Below, piece after piece: positions 43,570 to 51,664 of a DNA stretch of 64,000 nt (position 1 is the stretch's first letter; each line of letters starts with the position of its first letter). Position numbers and translations under genes: made by a program. The notes below the pieces were generated by a model. That model was not told the DNA's origin. It saw only the letters and a list, made by a program, of their open reading frames with translations, and did not search any database. This DNA is from CAJXMH01 sp964001305 (GTDB taxonomy: Bacteria; Bacteroidota; Bacteroidia; Flavobacteriales_E; Vicingaceae), in contig CAXFAI010000024.1 in the NCBI GenBank assembly GCA_964001305.1, positions 1-64,000 on the forward strand, in the 5' to 3' direction.

Positions 43570-44139
43570 TTAAATTTTATTTAAATAATTGTTTTCTAAT
43601 TTATATTTATCATTCGTTTCTGGGCAAACTGCAATATTGGAAGTATCGAAAGCTAGACGATGTCCAAATTCACTCATCCACCCTACTTGCCTTGCCGGAT
43701 TCCCAAGCATTAAAGCAAAAGGTTTTACAGACTTGGTTATCACTGCACCTGCTCCAATGAATGAGTACTCTCCTAATTCAATGCCACAAACGATTGTTGC
43801 ATTAGCTCCTATACTCACTCCTTTTTTAACGATAGTCTTTTGATATTCAGATCTTCTATTAACAGCACTTCTAGGATTTAAAACATTTGTAAAAACCATA
43901 GAGGGTCCTAAAAACACATCATCTTCGCAAATAACACCTGTGTAGATTGAAACATTGTTTTGAACTTTCACATTATTACCTAACACCACATCAGGTGAAA
44001 TCACACAGTTTTGACCAATATTACAATTTTGACCAATTCTTGAATTTGGCATGATATGGGTAAAATGCCAGATTTTGGTTCCATCACCAATTTGGCAACC
44101 TTCATCAATTACAGCGGATTGGTGTGCAAAATAAGACAT
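43570..44139 (-). CDS. Sugar-nucleotide N-acetyltransferase, WbpD/WlbB-like
   Basis: A 189-residue left-handed beta-helix acyltransferase with hexapeptide repeats (IGDGTKIWHFTHIM, IGQNCNIGQNCVISPDVVLG, VFLGPSMVFTNVLNPRS, VSIGANATIVCGIELGEYSF, GAGAVITKSVKPFALMLGNPARQVGW). The WHFTHI opening and VFTNVLNPRS loop match WbpD/WlbB, which acetylate the 3-amino group of UDP-GlcNAc(3N)A. The aminotransferase WbpE-like partner is at 46447; the 3-oxidase WbpB is not seen. One-base overlap with the decarboxylase gene upstream. Confidence 0.88.
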   Translation of the reverse strand: MSYFAHQSAVIDEGCQIGDGTKIWHFTHIMPNSRIGQNCNIGQNCVISPDVVLGNNVKVQNNVSIYTGVICEDDVFLGPSMVFTNVLNPRSAVNRRSEYQKTIVKKGVSIGANATIVCGIELGEYSFIGAGAVITKSVKPFALMLGNPARQVGWMSEFGHRLAFDTSNIAVCPETNDKYKLENNYLNKI

Positions 44140-45125
44140 TACTTTCTGATGTATTTAGAAAAGTCATTATGCTCTTTTTTATACAAATCCTCTTCAGTTA
44201 AGCTTTTAAAGTAATCATAGGTAATTTTTAAGCCTTCCTTTCGATCAACCTTTGGCACCCAATTCAAGAGGCTTTTTGCCTTTGATATATTTGGTTGTCT
44301 TTGCATGGGGTCGTCTTTGGGCAAATCTTTAAAAATGATTTTCTGCTTTGTTCCTGTAAGCCTTATAATTTCTTTTGCAAAGTCAAGAATTGTAATTTCA
44401 TCTGGATTTCCAATATTAACTGGTTCGGCATAATCACTTTGCAGCAATCTATAAATCCCTTCAACTAAATCATCTACATAACAAAATGATCGTGTTTGAG
44501 AACCATCACCAAACACAGTCAAATCCTCCCCTCTTAACGCTTGTCCAATAAATGCTGGCAAAACTCTTCCATCATTTAGCCTCATTCTTGGGCCATAGGT
44601 ATTAAAAATTCTTACAATAGCTATTTCTAATCCATGAAATGTATGGTAAGCCATGGTAATTGCTTCTTGGAATCGCTTAGCTTCGTCGTAAACCCCTCTT
44701 GGGCCAATGGGATTAACATTACCCCAATATGACTCTTTTTGTGGATGAACTAATGGGTCTCCATAAACTTCAGAAGTTGAGGCAACTAAAATCTTTGCCT
44801 TTTTCGCTTTAGCTAAACCAAGCAAGTTATGTGTACCTAAAGAGCTAACCTTAAGTGTTTGAATAGGAATTTTTAGATAATCTATTGGGCTAGCCGGAGA
44901 AGCAAAATGTAAGATGTAATCAATTTTACCGGCAACATGAACAAAGTTTGAAACGTCATGATTATAAAATTCAAACTGCTCTAATGGAAAGAGATGTTCT
45001 AAATTTTTAATGTTACCAGTTATTAAGTTATCCATTCCAACCACTTCATAACCCTCTTTAATAAATCGGTCACAAAGGTGAGAACCTAAAAAACCAGCAG
45101 CACCTGTTATTAGTACCCTTTTCAT
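44139..45125 (-). CDS. UDP-glucuronate decarboxylase (UDP-xylose synthase)
   Basis: A 328-residue extended SDR: ITGAAGFLGSHLCDRFIKEG at residues 5-24, NHDVSNF and LHFASPASPIDYLKIPIQTLK near 70-90, TSEVYGDP near 118, and the catalytic RGVYDEAKRFQEAITMAYH near 143. The SPASP...YLKIPIQTLKVSSLGT and YDEAKR signatures are those of UXS, which converts UDP-GlcA to UDP-xylose. The UDP-glucose 6-dehydrogenase directly upstream would supply UDP-GlcA, so the pair forms a two-step route. Confidence 0.92.
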   Translation of the reverse strand: MKRVLITGAAGFLGSHLCDRFIKEGYEVVGMDNLITGNIKNLEHLFPLEQFEFYNHDVSNFVHVAGKIDYILHFASPASPIDYLKIPIQTLKVSSLGTHNLLGLAKAKKAKILVASTSEVYGDPLVHPQKESYWGNVNPIGPRGVYDEAKRFQEAITMAYHTFHGLEIAIVRIFNTYGPRMRLNDGRVLPAFIGQALRGEDLTVFGDGSQTRSFCYVDDLVEGIYRLLQSDYAEPVNIGNPDEITILDFAKEIIRLTGTKQKIIFKDLPKDDPMQRQPNISKAKSLLNWVPKVDRKEGLKITYDYFKSLTEEDLYKKEHNDFSKYIRK

Positions 45126-45127
45126 GC

Positions 45128-46441
45128 TTAGGCTTTTACAGAATTTCTTCCGATACTGATGTAGGTATACCCTTCTTCTTCCATTTGCTTCAAGTCATAT
45201 AAATTACGCCCATCAAATATTAGCTTTTGGCTTAACTTCTCATTAAGTTTCTTAAAATCCGGTGTTCTAAATGCAGACCATTCTGTGGCAATTACTAACA
45301 TATCTGCTCCTTCGCAAGCATCATAAGCACTAAGTGCAAAATTTATCTTATCTCCCAATTTAGCTTGAACATTACTCATAGCTTCAGGATCAAAAGCAGA
45401 AATGGTTGCTCCATGATTCAAAAGTTCATCTATGAGATATAAAGCTGGAGCCTCTCTAATATCATCTGTATCAGGTTTAAAAGCTAATCCCCAAAGAGCA
45501 ACCTTTTTTCCTTTGATGTCTCCATCAAAATGATTTAAAATTTTTGGAATAAGGGCCGTTTTTTGCTTTTGATTTATCTCCATTACAGATTCTAAAATCT
45601 TAAAATCATAGCCTTCTTCTTTTCCCGATTTTGCTAATGCTTGTACATCTTTTGGGAAACAACTTCCTCCATACCCTATTCCTGGAAATAAGAATCGCTT
45701 TCCAATTCTGGTATCTGAACCTATCCCCACTCTAACTGCATCTACATCAGCACCTACCTTTTCACAGAAATTAGCAATTTCATTCATGAAAGTAATTTTA
45801 GTAGCCAAAAATGCATTCGCAGCATATTTAGTTAGCTCGGCTGACTTTTCATCCATAAACAAAATTGGATTCCCTTGTCGAACATACGGCTTGTATAATT
45901 CTTCTAATATCTTTCTTGCACGTGTTGAATTCGTTCCAATTACTACCCGATCTGGCTTTAAAAAGTCATCTACCGCAAAACCTTCTCTTAAAAACTCTGG
46001 GTTAGAAACTACATCAAAGTCTACTTTTGCGTGTTTTGCAACGGCATTCGTCACTTTTTCAGCCGTTCCAACAGGCACAGTACTTTTATCTATTATAACT
46101 TTATAATCTTCAATAATTTTTCCGAGCTCATCGGCTACGCCTAAAACATAAGATAAGTCAGCTGAACCATCTTCATCTGGAGGAGTCGGAAGTGCAAGAA
46201 AAATAATGGTCGCATCTTTTACCGCCTCTTTTAAATTGGTGGTAAATGAAAGTCTATTTTGCTTAATATTTCTCTCAAAAATGACATCTAAATGCGGCTC
46301 ATAAATAGGCACCAAGCCATTCTGCATTTTCTTTACTTTTTCTTCATCAATGTCAACACAAATAACATCGTTTCCTGTTTCTGCTAGACAAGTTCCTGTT
46401 ACTAAACCAACATACCCTGTTCCAACTACTGCAATTTTCAT
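45128..46441 (-). CDS. ugd: UDP-glucose 6-dehydrogenase
   Basis: A 437-residue enzyme giving UDP-glucuronate from UDP-glucose. KIAVVGTGYVGLVTGTCLAE opens it; PTPPDEDGSADLSYVL is near 86-100. Catalytic Cys261 lies in FPGIGYGGSCFPKDVQAL, the Ugd form as opposed to the GGHCIGVDP form of the paralog at 42276. WGLAFKPDTDDIREAPAL near 330 is the NAD/UDP-binding C-terminal domain. It precedes the UXS gene by 2 bases. Confidence 0.95.
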   Translation of the reverse strand: MKIAVVGTGYVGLVTGTCLAETGNDVICVDIDEEKVKKMQNGLVPIYEPHLDVIFERNIKQNRLSFTTNLKEAVKDATIIFLALPTPPDEDGSADLSYVLGVADELGKIIEDYKVIIDKSTVPVGTAEKVTNAVAKHAKVDFDVVSNPEFLREGFAVDDFLKPDRVVIGTNSTRARKILEELYKPYVRQGNPILFMDEKSAELTKYAANAFLATKITFMNEIANFCEKVGADVDAVRVGIGSDTRIGKRFLFPGIGYGGSCFPKDVQALAKSGKEEGYDFKILESVMEINQKQKTALIPKILNHFDGDIKGKKVALWGLAFKPDTDDIREAPALYLIDELLNHGATISAFDPEAMSNVQAKLGDKINFALSAYDACEGADMLVIATEWSAFRTPDFKKLNEKLSQKLIFDGRNLYDLKQMEEEGYTYISIGRNSVKA

Positions 46442-46446
46442 CTATC

Positions 46447-47577
46447 TTATTTTTTGAAAAATTCTTTTACTTGATTTGTTATATATGAAAGCTGTTCGCT
46501 ATCTAATTCTGTATGCATTGGCAAGGCAATTACTTCCTTGGCCAATTGTTCCGACTTAGGGAATGAACCTTCCGAATATCGATCATCCTGATAGGCCTTT
46601 TGCTGATGCAATGGCACTGGATAATATATCATTGCAGGAATTCCTGACTCCATCAAATGCTTCTGCAATCCATCCCTATTCCCATTTGTGATTCTCATGG
46701 TATACTGATGAAAAACATGCCGGCTATTCTCAACCCTCTTAGGAGTTTCTATTTCATCAACGCTTTCAAAAGCTACATCATAAGCAGAAGCTGCATTGCG
46801 TCTTGCCTCAGTATAATTATCCAGCTCAACAAGTTTAGCACTTAAAACTGCTGCCTGAATACTATCTAATCTTGAGTTTACCCCAATTTCATCATGATAA
46901 TACCTCACTTTCATACCATGGTTTACAATAATCCTAGCCTTTTCTGCTAAGTCATCGTTATTGGTAAAAAGTGCTCCTCCATCTCCATAGCATCCTAAAT
47001 TTTTGGAAGGAAAAAAGGAGGTGGTTCCAAAGTCACCCATCGTGCCAGATTGCATCTTTGTACCATCTCTAAAAGTGTAGCTAGCACCTATAGATTGAGC
47101 AGCATCCTCTATCACCTTAAGCCCATTTTTCTTCGCAATTTGTAAAACCGCATCCATATTGGCACATTGCCCAAAAAGGTGCACAGGAATAATTGCTTTC
47201 GTCTTTTCTGTGATCGCACTTTCAATATCTGAAGTAGATATTAAGTAGGTATCCAAATCAACATCAACTAAAACTGGACGTAAGCCTAATAAAGCAATCA
47301 CCTCAGCTGTTGCTACAAAGGTGAAGGTAGTAGTTATTACTTCATCACCTGGCCTTAAGCCCAAAGCCATTAAAGCAACTTGCAAAGCATCTGTTCCATT
47401 AGCACAAGGAATTACGTGCTTAACACCTAAATATTCTTCTAATTCGCTTTGAAATCGTTTAACCTCGGGACCATTAATAAAAGCAGCAGACTCAATTACT
47501 TCTTGTATTCTACTGTCAACTTCCGACTTGATTTTTAGATACTGGCTTTTCAAGTCAACCATCTGAATATCTCGCAT
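46447..47577 (-). CDS. DegT/DnrJ/EryC1 sugar aminotransferase, WbpE-like
   Basis: A 376-residue PLP enzyme. The PLP Lys192 is in SFFPSKNLGCYGDGGAL; ANGTDALQVALMALG near 60 and EDAAQSIGASYTF near 158 bind the cofactor. The opening VDLKSQYLKIKSEVDSRI and HLFGQCANMD match WbpE/WlbC, which aminate UDP-3-keto-GlcNAcA. The frame could start at GTG 47586, but ATG 47577 (MRDIQMVD) is preferred. As first gene of the operon it lies 5 bases before ugd. The substrate is inferred from the WbpD-like gene in the same operon. Confidence 0.88.
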   Translation of the reverse strand: MRDIQMVDLKSQYLKIKSEVDSRIQEVIESAAFINGPEVKRFQSELEEYLGVKHVIPCANGTDALQVALMALGLRPGDEVITTTFTFVATAEVIALLGLRPVLVDVDLDTYLISTSDIESAITEKTKAIIPVHLFGQCANMDAVLQIAKKNGLKVIEDAAQSIGASYTFRDGTKMQSGTMGDFGTTSFFPSKNLGCYGDGGALFTNNDDLAEKARIIVNHGMKVRYYHDEIGVNSRLDSIQAAVLSAKLVELDNYTEARRNAASAYDVAFESVDEIETPKRVENSRHVFHQYTMRITNGNRDGLQKHLMESGIPAMIYYPVPLHQQKAYQDDRYSEGSFPKSEQLAKEVIALPMHTELDSEQLSYITNQVKEFFKK

Positions 47578-47657
47578 ATTCAACACTTTAATTATGGGCT
47601 GCGAATATAGGTCTTTTATTGAAGTTTAACCTTAAAAACAATTGGTAATTTCGTCTT

Positions 47658-48422
47658 ATGATAAGGATTAACCACAAGTTTATATTCATTGTCTTTTTTG
47701 TTAATATGCTTGCAGTTGCAAAGGGTCAAGATTCAACTTTAAATAATTCCGAAAGCATTCCATATATCCGGTTTCAATACAGCATGTTATTCCCTGCAGG
47801 GGATTTTGAAGATCGATACGCTAACTCGAATGTTGCAGGTGGAGCATTTGGCCTAAAATTGAAGTCAGGATGGACTTTTGAAGTTGAAGCTGGATATCAC
47901 TTTAGCAGAAGAGTTAAAAGTAGAGGCCTTTTGGATGACATACTGAATGAAGCCGGAGATGCCACAGACTCTGATGGTGAGCTTGTTAAAGTTTCTTTAG
48001 AACAGAGAGGACTATCTATTTACACGTCAGTTGGCAGGCTGTTTCATTTTGAAAGTAGGAACAAAAACTCTGGCTTACTTCTTCAAGCAGGCATTGGCTA
48101 CTTTCAGCACAAAATAAAAATTGACTATCGTGATGGGGATGTTTTTCAATTGAGCGAAGAAATGCAAAAAGGGTATGACAGACTGCACACAGGCTTAGCC
48201 TTAAGGCAGTTTATTGGCTATCAACATTTTGGCATGAAAAACCTTCTCAATTTCTACATAGGATTAGAAATTCAAGAAGCATATACCAAGAATAGAAGAC
48301 TTTATAATTACGATACACAACAATTTGATAAAGGAGATAAGTTTGACTTTTTATATGGGATAAAAATGGGATGGGCAATTCCATTTAAAAGCAGAGCATC
48401 TGAAGAGTTTTACTATTACTAA
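47658..48422 (+). CDS. Outer-membrane beta-barrel protein, unknown
   Basis: A 254-residue protein with a signal peptide at about residues 1-23 (AVAKGQ). The remainder is made of amphipathic strands (YIRFQYSMLFPAGDF, GAFGLKLKSGWTFEVEAGYHFS, SGLLLQAGIGYFQHKIKI, LNFYIGLEIQEAYT, LYGIKMGWAIPF), fitting an eight-stranded outer-membrane barrel, though the final residues (EEFYYY) also end in aromatics. I do not recognise a named family. It lies 13 bases before waaA on the same strand, so a part in LPS or outer-membrane biology is likely but unproven. Confidence 0.68.
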   Translation: MIRINHKFIFIVFFVNMLAVAKGQDSTLNNSESIPYIRFQYSMLFPAGDFEDRYANSNVAGGAFGLKLKSGWTFEVEAGYHFSRRVKSRGLLDDILNEAGDATDSDGELVKVSLEQRGLSIYTSVGRLFHFESRNKNSGLLLQAGIGYFQHKIKIDYRDGDVFQLSEEMQKGYDRLHTGLALRQFIGYQHFGMKNLLNFYIGLEIQEAYTKNRRLYNYDTQQFDKGDKFDFLYGIKMGWAIPFKSRASEEFYYY

Positions 48423-48435
48423 TTTTCCTATTTAA

Positions 48436-49677
48436 ATGTGGCTACTATATCAATTTTTCATATTTCTCTTAGCTAGCGCATTTAAAATTGCTTCATTCTT
48501 TAACAGTAAAGCAAAGTCATTTGTACATGGCAGGAAAAACATTTTTCAAAAACTTTCACAACAATTAGATTCCTCAAAAAAAACGATTTGGATCCACTGT
48601 GCTTCATTAGGTGAATTTGAACAAGCAAGACCATTAATTGAAAAATTAAGAGAAGACGAAAGAAATGCCTTTCTTCTTTTAACATTTTTCTCCCCCTCAG
48701 GCTATGAAGTAAAAAAGAATTACAATCAAGTTGACTTGGTTTGCTATTTACCAATTGATAGTATGCAAAATGCAAAAAGGTTTATCAAAATGGTAAAACC
48801 ACAACTGGTACTTATGGTGAAATACGAGTTTTGGTTTAACTACTTAAACGAGCTAAAAAAACAGGAGATTCCATGTTTTTTAGTTTCAGGTATTTTCTGG
48901 AAACAACAACAGTTTTTCCAATTCTATGGCAAGTGGTTTGCTAAAAAGCTTCAAGTTTTTACTCATTTCTTTGTTCAAGACGAAACCTCTAAAGTACTTC
49001 TTAAGCAAATTGGCTATCAAAATTCTACGGTTACAGGAGATAGCCGTTTTGACCGTGTAGTTGAAATTGCAAACACCCCTTTTTCAGAGCCTACACTATT
49101 AGAATTTGTAAGTAATAATTTATGTTTAATTGTTGGCAGCGCTTGGGATAAAGAAATTGAGTTTTCCCTAAAAATCTCAAAAAAATTCCCTGACTTGAAA
49201 TTGATTATAGCGCCGCATAACATTGAACAAGGTCAATTAGATTATATCCGCTCCCACTTCAATTCCACTTTTTTCTGGTCTGAAAAAGATCAGGCGACTG
49301 ACATTTCAAATAAACAGACTTTAGTGATTGACTCATTTGGTCTTCTATCTAAAATATACCGTTATGGACATATTGCCTTTATAGGAGGTGGCTTTGGATC
49401 CGGTGTTCACAATACGGTAGAAGCTGCAGTTTATGGACTTCCTGTTTTATTTGGCCCAAACTACAAGCGCTTTAAAGAAATTAATGATCTAATTGCAACT
49501 GGAGGTGGATTTCCTGTAAAAGATTACCAAACCTTTGAAAAAGCAATTACAAAGCTCATAGAACAATCTGAATTACGAAAAGAAGTTTCAAGTAAAAACG
49601 AAGCTTATGTAGCCAATCATTCAGGAGCAACAACCTCCATTTTGAACTATCTAAAAAGTAAGCAATTGTTAAGTTAA
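48436..49677 (+). CDS. waaA: 3-deoxy-D-manno-octulosonic acid transferase
   Basis: Transfers Kdo from CMP-Kdo to lipid A precursor at the inner membrane. The 413 residues begin with a membrane anchor (LLYQFFIFLLASAFKIASFF). IWIHCASLGEFEQARPLIEKL near 50 contains the catalytic Glu of the GT30 family, and LLTFFSPSGYEV follows. The GT-B C-terminal half has VTGDSRFDRVVEIA near 190, IVGSAW, IAPHNIEQ and FIGGGFGSGVHNTVEAAVYGLPVLFGPNYKRFKE near 310-345 (motif shown in parts). Its presence shows an LPS or lipooligosaccharide outer membrane. Confidence 0.93.
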   Translation: MWLLYQFFIFLLASAFKIASFFNSKAKSFVHGRKNIFQKLSQQLDSSKKTIWIHCASLGEFEQARPLIEKLREDERNAFLLLTFFSPSGYEVKKNYNQVDLVCYLPIDSMQNAKRFIKMVKPQLVLMVKYEFWFNYLNELKKQEIPCFLVSGIFWKQQQFFQFYGKWFAKKLQVFTHFFVQDETSKVLLKQIGYQNSTVTGDSRFDRVVEIANTPFSEPTLLEFVSNNLCLIVGSAWDKEIEFSLKISKKFPDLKLIIAPHNIEQGQLDYIRSHFNSTFFWSEKDQATDISNKQTLVIDSFGLLSKIYRYGHIAFIGGGFGSGVHNTVEAAVYGLPVLFGPNYKRFKEINDLIATGGGFPVKDYQTFEKAITKLIEQSELRKEVSSKNEAYVANHSGATTSILNYLKSKQLLS

Positions 49678-49813
49678 TCTTAATACTTTCAGAAACTTAT
49701 CAATAGGCAAAAGTTGATTTCTTTATTCTAGGTGAGTAAATTAAGTTGATATAGAATTTACATTTATTACAACTTATATCTTACTTCCTTGAACTACAAA
49801 AAATCCATACTTC

Positions 49814-51151
49814 ATGCCTAGAAAGAAAAAATCTTTGAAAAAGATCTACGTGTTAGATACTTCTGTAATTATTCATGACCATAACTCATTTTTAAATTTT
49901 GAAGATAATGACATTGCTATTCCAATAACTGTTTTAGAAGAACTTGACAATTTTAAGCGAGGAAACGATACCAAAAACTTTGAGGCGAGAGAATTTACCA
50001 GAATTGTAGACAAGCTATCACTTGAACATACCTTGCAAGATTGGATTCCATTAGACAAAAATGGATCTAAGTTTAAAATCATCATGAATAGCCCTAGTAA
50101 TAAGGTAAATGCTGAGAAGATATTCGATGATAGAAAAGCAGACCATAAAATATTGAACGCTGCTTTAAGCCTACAAGAAGAAGAAAAAGACAAAAAAGTT
50201 ATTCTTGTAACCAAGGACATTAATTTAAGAATCAAAGCTAAAGCACTTAGCTTGCCAGCGGAAGACTATAACACGGGAAAAGTAAAAGATGTAAGTGACT
50301 TGCACTTGGGTAAGAAACAAATTGAAAACCTCCCTTCAGAAGTTATTAAAGAGATTTATGACAAAGGCTTCCTTGAGGATTATGGCTTTCTCCAAAATCA
50401 AGAGCAAAACAACCATTATTATATTTTAAAAAATGGGAAAGCTTCGAGTCTTGCTTTTTTTAACCCTATTGAAAAAAGACTTGAACGTGTAGAAAAGATT
50501 TCGGCCTACGGAATAGTACCCAGAAATGCGGAACAAGCTTTTGCTTTGCATGCTATATTAAACCCTGATATTAAACTCCTTACCATTCAAGGGGTAGCCG
50601 GAACCGGAAAAACCTTATTGGCTTTAGCCGGCGCTATTGAACAAAGAAGAAACTTCAAACAAATCATACTAGCTCGCCCAATTGTACCTTTAAGCAACAA
50701 AGATATTGGATACTTGCCTGGAGACATTAAAGACAAAATCAATCCTTACATGGAGCCTCTTTGGGATAATTTGAAATTTATCAAAAACCAATTTAGTGAA
50801 ATGGATAAAAAGCATAAGCAAATTAGCGAAATGCAGAAGAATGAAAAGATTGTCATTACTCCATTAGCGTATATAAGAGGAAGAAGCTTATCTGACATTA
50901 TATTCATTGTTGATGAGGCCCAAAATCTAACTCCTCATGAAATAAAAACCATCATTACTAGAGCGGGAGAAAATACAAAGATGATATTCACGGGTGACAT
51001 TAATCAAATTGATACGCCATACCTTGATGAACATAGCAATGGTTTATCCTATTTAATTGACCGCGTAAAGGGTAATAAACTTTATGCCCATGTTACCTTA
51101 GAAAAAGGAGAAAGATCTGAGCTTGCCAATGTGGCTAATGAACTTTTATAG
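49814..51151 (+). CDS. PIN-PhoH fusion ATPase (PhoH2/YlaK-like)
   Basis: A 445-residue two-domain protein. The N-terminal PIN nuclease domain, about residues 8-150, has acidic residues in YVLDTSVIIHD, TVLEELDNFK, DRKADHKIL and LVTKDINLRIK. The C-terminal PhoH ATPase domain, about 230-445, has Walker A IQGVAGTGKTLL, ILARPIVPLSNKDIGYLPGD, and Walker B DIIFIVDEAQNL followed by IFTGDINQID. PhoH2-type proteins have RNA unwinding and RNase activity. In some bacteria the PIN domain is part of a toxin-antitoxin pair; no antitoxin-sized gene precedes it here. Single gene. Confidence 0.92.
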   Translation: MPRKKKSLKKIYVLDTSVIIHDHNSFLNFEDNDIAIPITVLEELDNFKRGNDTKNFEAREFTRIVDKLSLEHTLQDWIPLDKNGSKFKIIMNSPSNKVNAEKIFDDRKADHKILNAALSLQEEEKDKKVILVTKDINLRIKAKALSLPAEDYNTGKVKDVSDLHLGKKQIENLPSEVIKEIYDKGFLEDYGFLQNQEQNNHYYILKNGKASSLAFFNPIEKRLERVEKISAYGIVPRNAEQAFALHAILNPDIKLLTIQGVAGTGKTLLALAGAIEQRRNFKQIILARPIVPLSNKDIGYLPGDIKDKINPYMEPLWDNLKFIKNQFSEMDKKHKQISEMQKNEKIVITPLAYIRGRSLSDIIFIVDEAQNLTPHEIKTIITRAGENTKMIFTGDINQIDTPYLDEHSNGLSYLIDRVKGNKLYAHVTLEKGERSELANVANELL

Positions 51152-51193
51152 CTTTTGGCTGTTAATTAAATAGTTAACAACCAGCAATTTATT

Positions 51194-51664
51194 ATGAAAA
51201 ATTACTTAATAACTATTTTTATTTTAACATTAACTATTAATGGATTTACACAGACGAAAGATGCCTTTGAAAAAGTAAAAAATGAATCAGTTCCCGCTGA
51301 AGTGATAAGCACTTTTGAAGAAATGTATCCAACTATTAAAAATCCTGAATGGAGGAGCTTTAGAGACCGATTTGAAGCTAAATTTAAATGGGATAACCAT
51401 TGGTACTTTGAACGTTTTAACCAAGCTGGCTTATATACAGAACGTAGAGTTCTAAAAGATTGGAATGAAGCACCTCAAAAATTGATAGAAGCAAAAAGTA
51501 AAACATCTCAAAAACACTGGGATGTTATTGAATACTATACGAGAAGTAATAGCACAGGACAAACATCTTACATTTTACAACTTCAGAATAAAGATGGAGA
51601 ACTTCAAACACTTTACTTTGATGAAAATGCATCTTTAGAGACTAAATCTAAAGCAGGTTATTAA
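51194..51664 (+). CDS. PepSY-like secreted protein
   Basis: A 156-residue exported protein: signal peptide at residues 1-19 (NGFTQ), then AEVISTFEEMYPTIKNPEWRSFRDRFEAKFKWDNHWYFERFNQAGLY, a pattern (helix, then W-x-x-x-x-x-x-F-x-A-x-F) found in the putative periplasmic PepSY-like/beta-lactamase-inhibitor-like family of Bacteroidota. Function unknown. Its stop codon overlaps that of the convergent GH1 gene. It follows the PhoH gene by 42 bases on the same strand. Confidence 0.72.
   Translation: MKNYLITIFILTLTINGFTQTKDAFEKVKNESVPAEVISTFEEMYPTIKNPEWRSFRDRFEAKFKWDNHWYFERFNQAGLYTERRVLKDWNEAPQKLIEAKSKTSQKHWDVIEYYTRSNSTGQTSYILQLQNKDGELQTLYFDENASLETKSKAGY

Noticed and set aside
39457..47577. Horizontally acquired island
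   Set aside because: Base composition and codon use look like the surroundings, and there are no integrase, tRNA-end repeats or IS remnants.
49873..50235. 120-residue frame antisense to the PIN domain of the PhoH gene, as a possible antitoxin
   Set aside because: Composition (Leu/Ser-rich) is that of a reverse-strand shadow, and no promoter or start context supports it.
49814..51151. PIN-PhoH as a toxin-antitoxin or defence system
   Set aside because: PIN-PhoH fusions are widespread single genes, and no small antitoxin gene precedes it.
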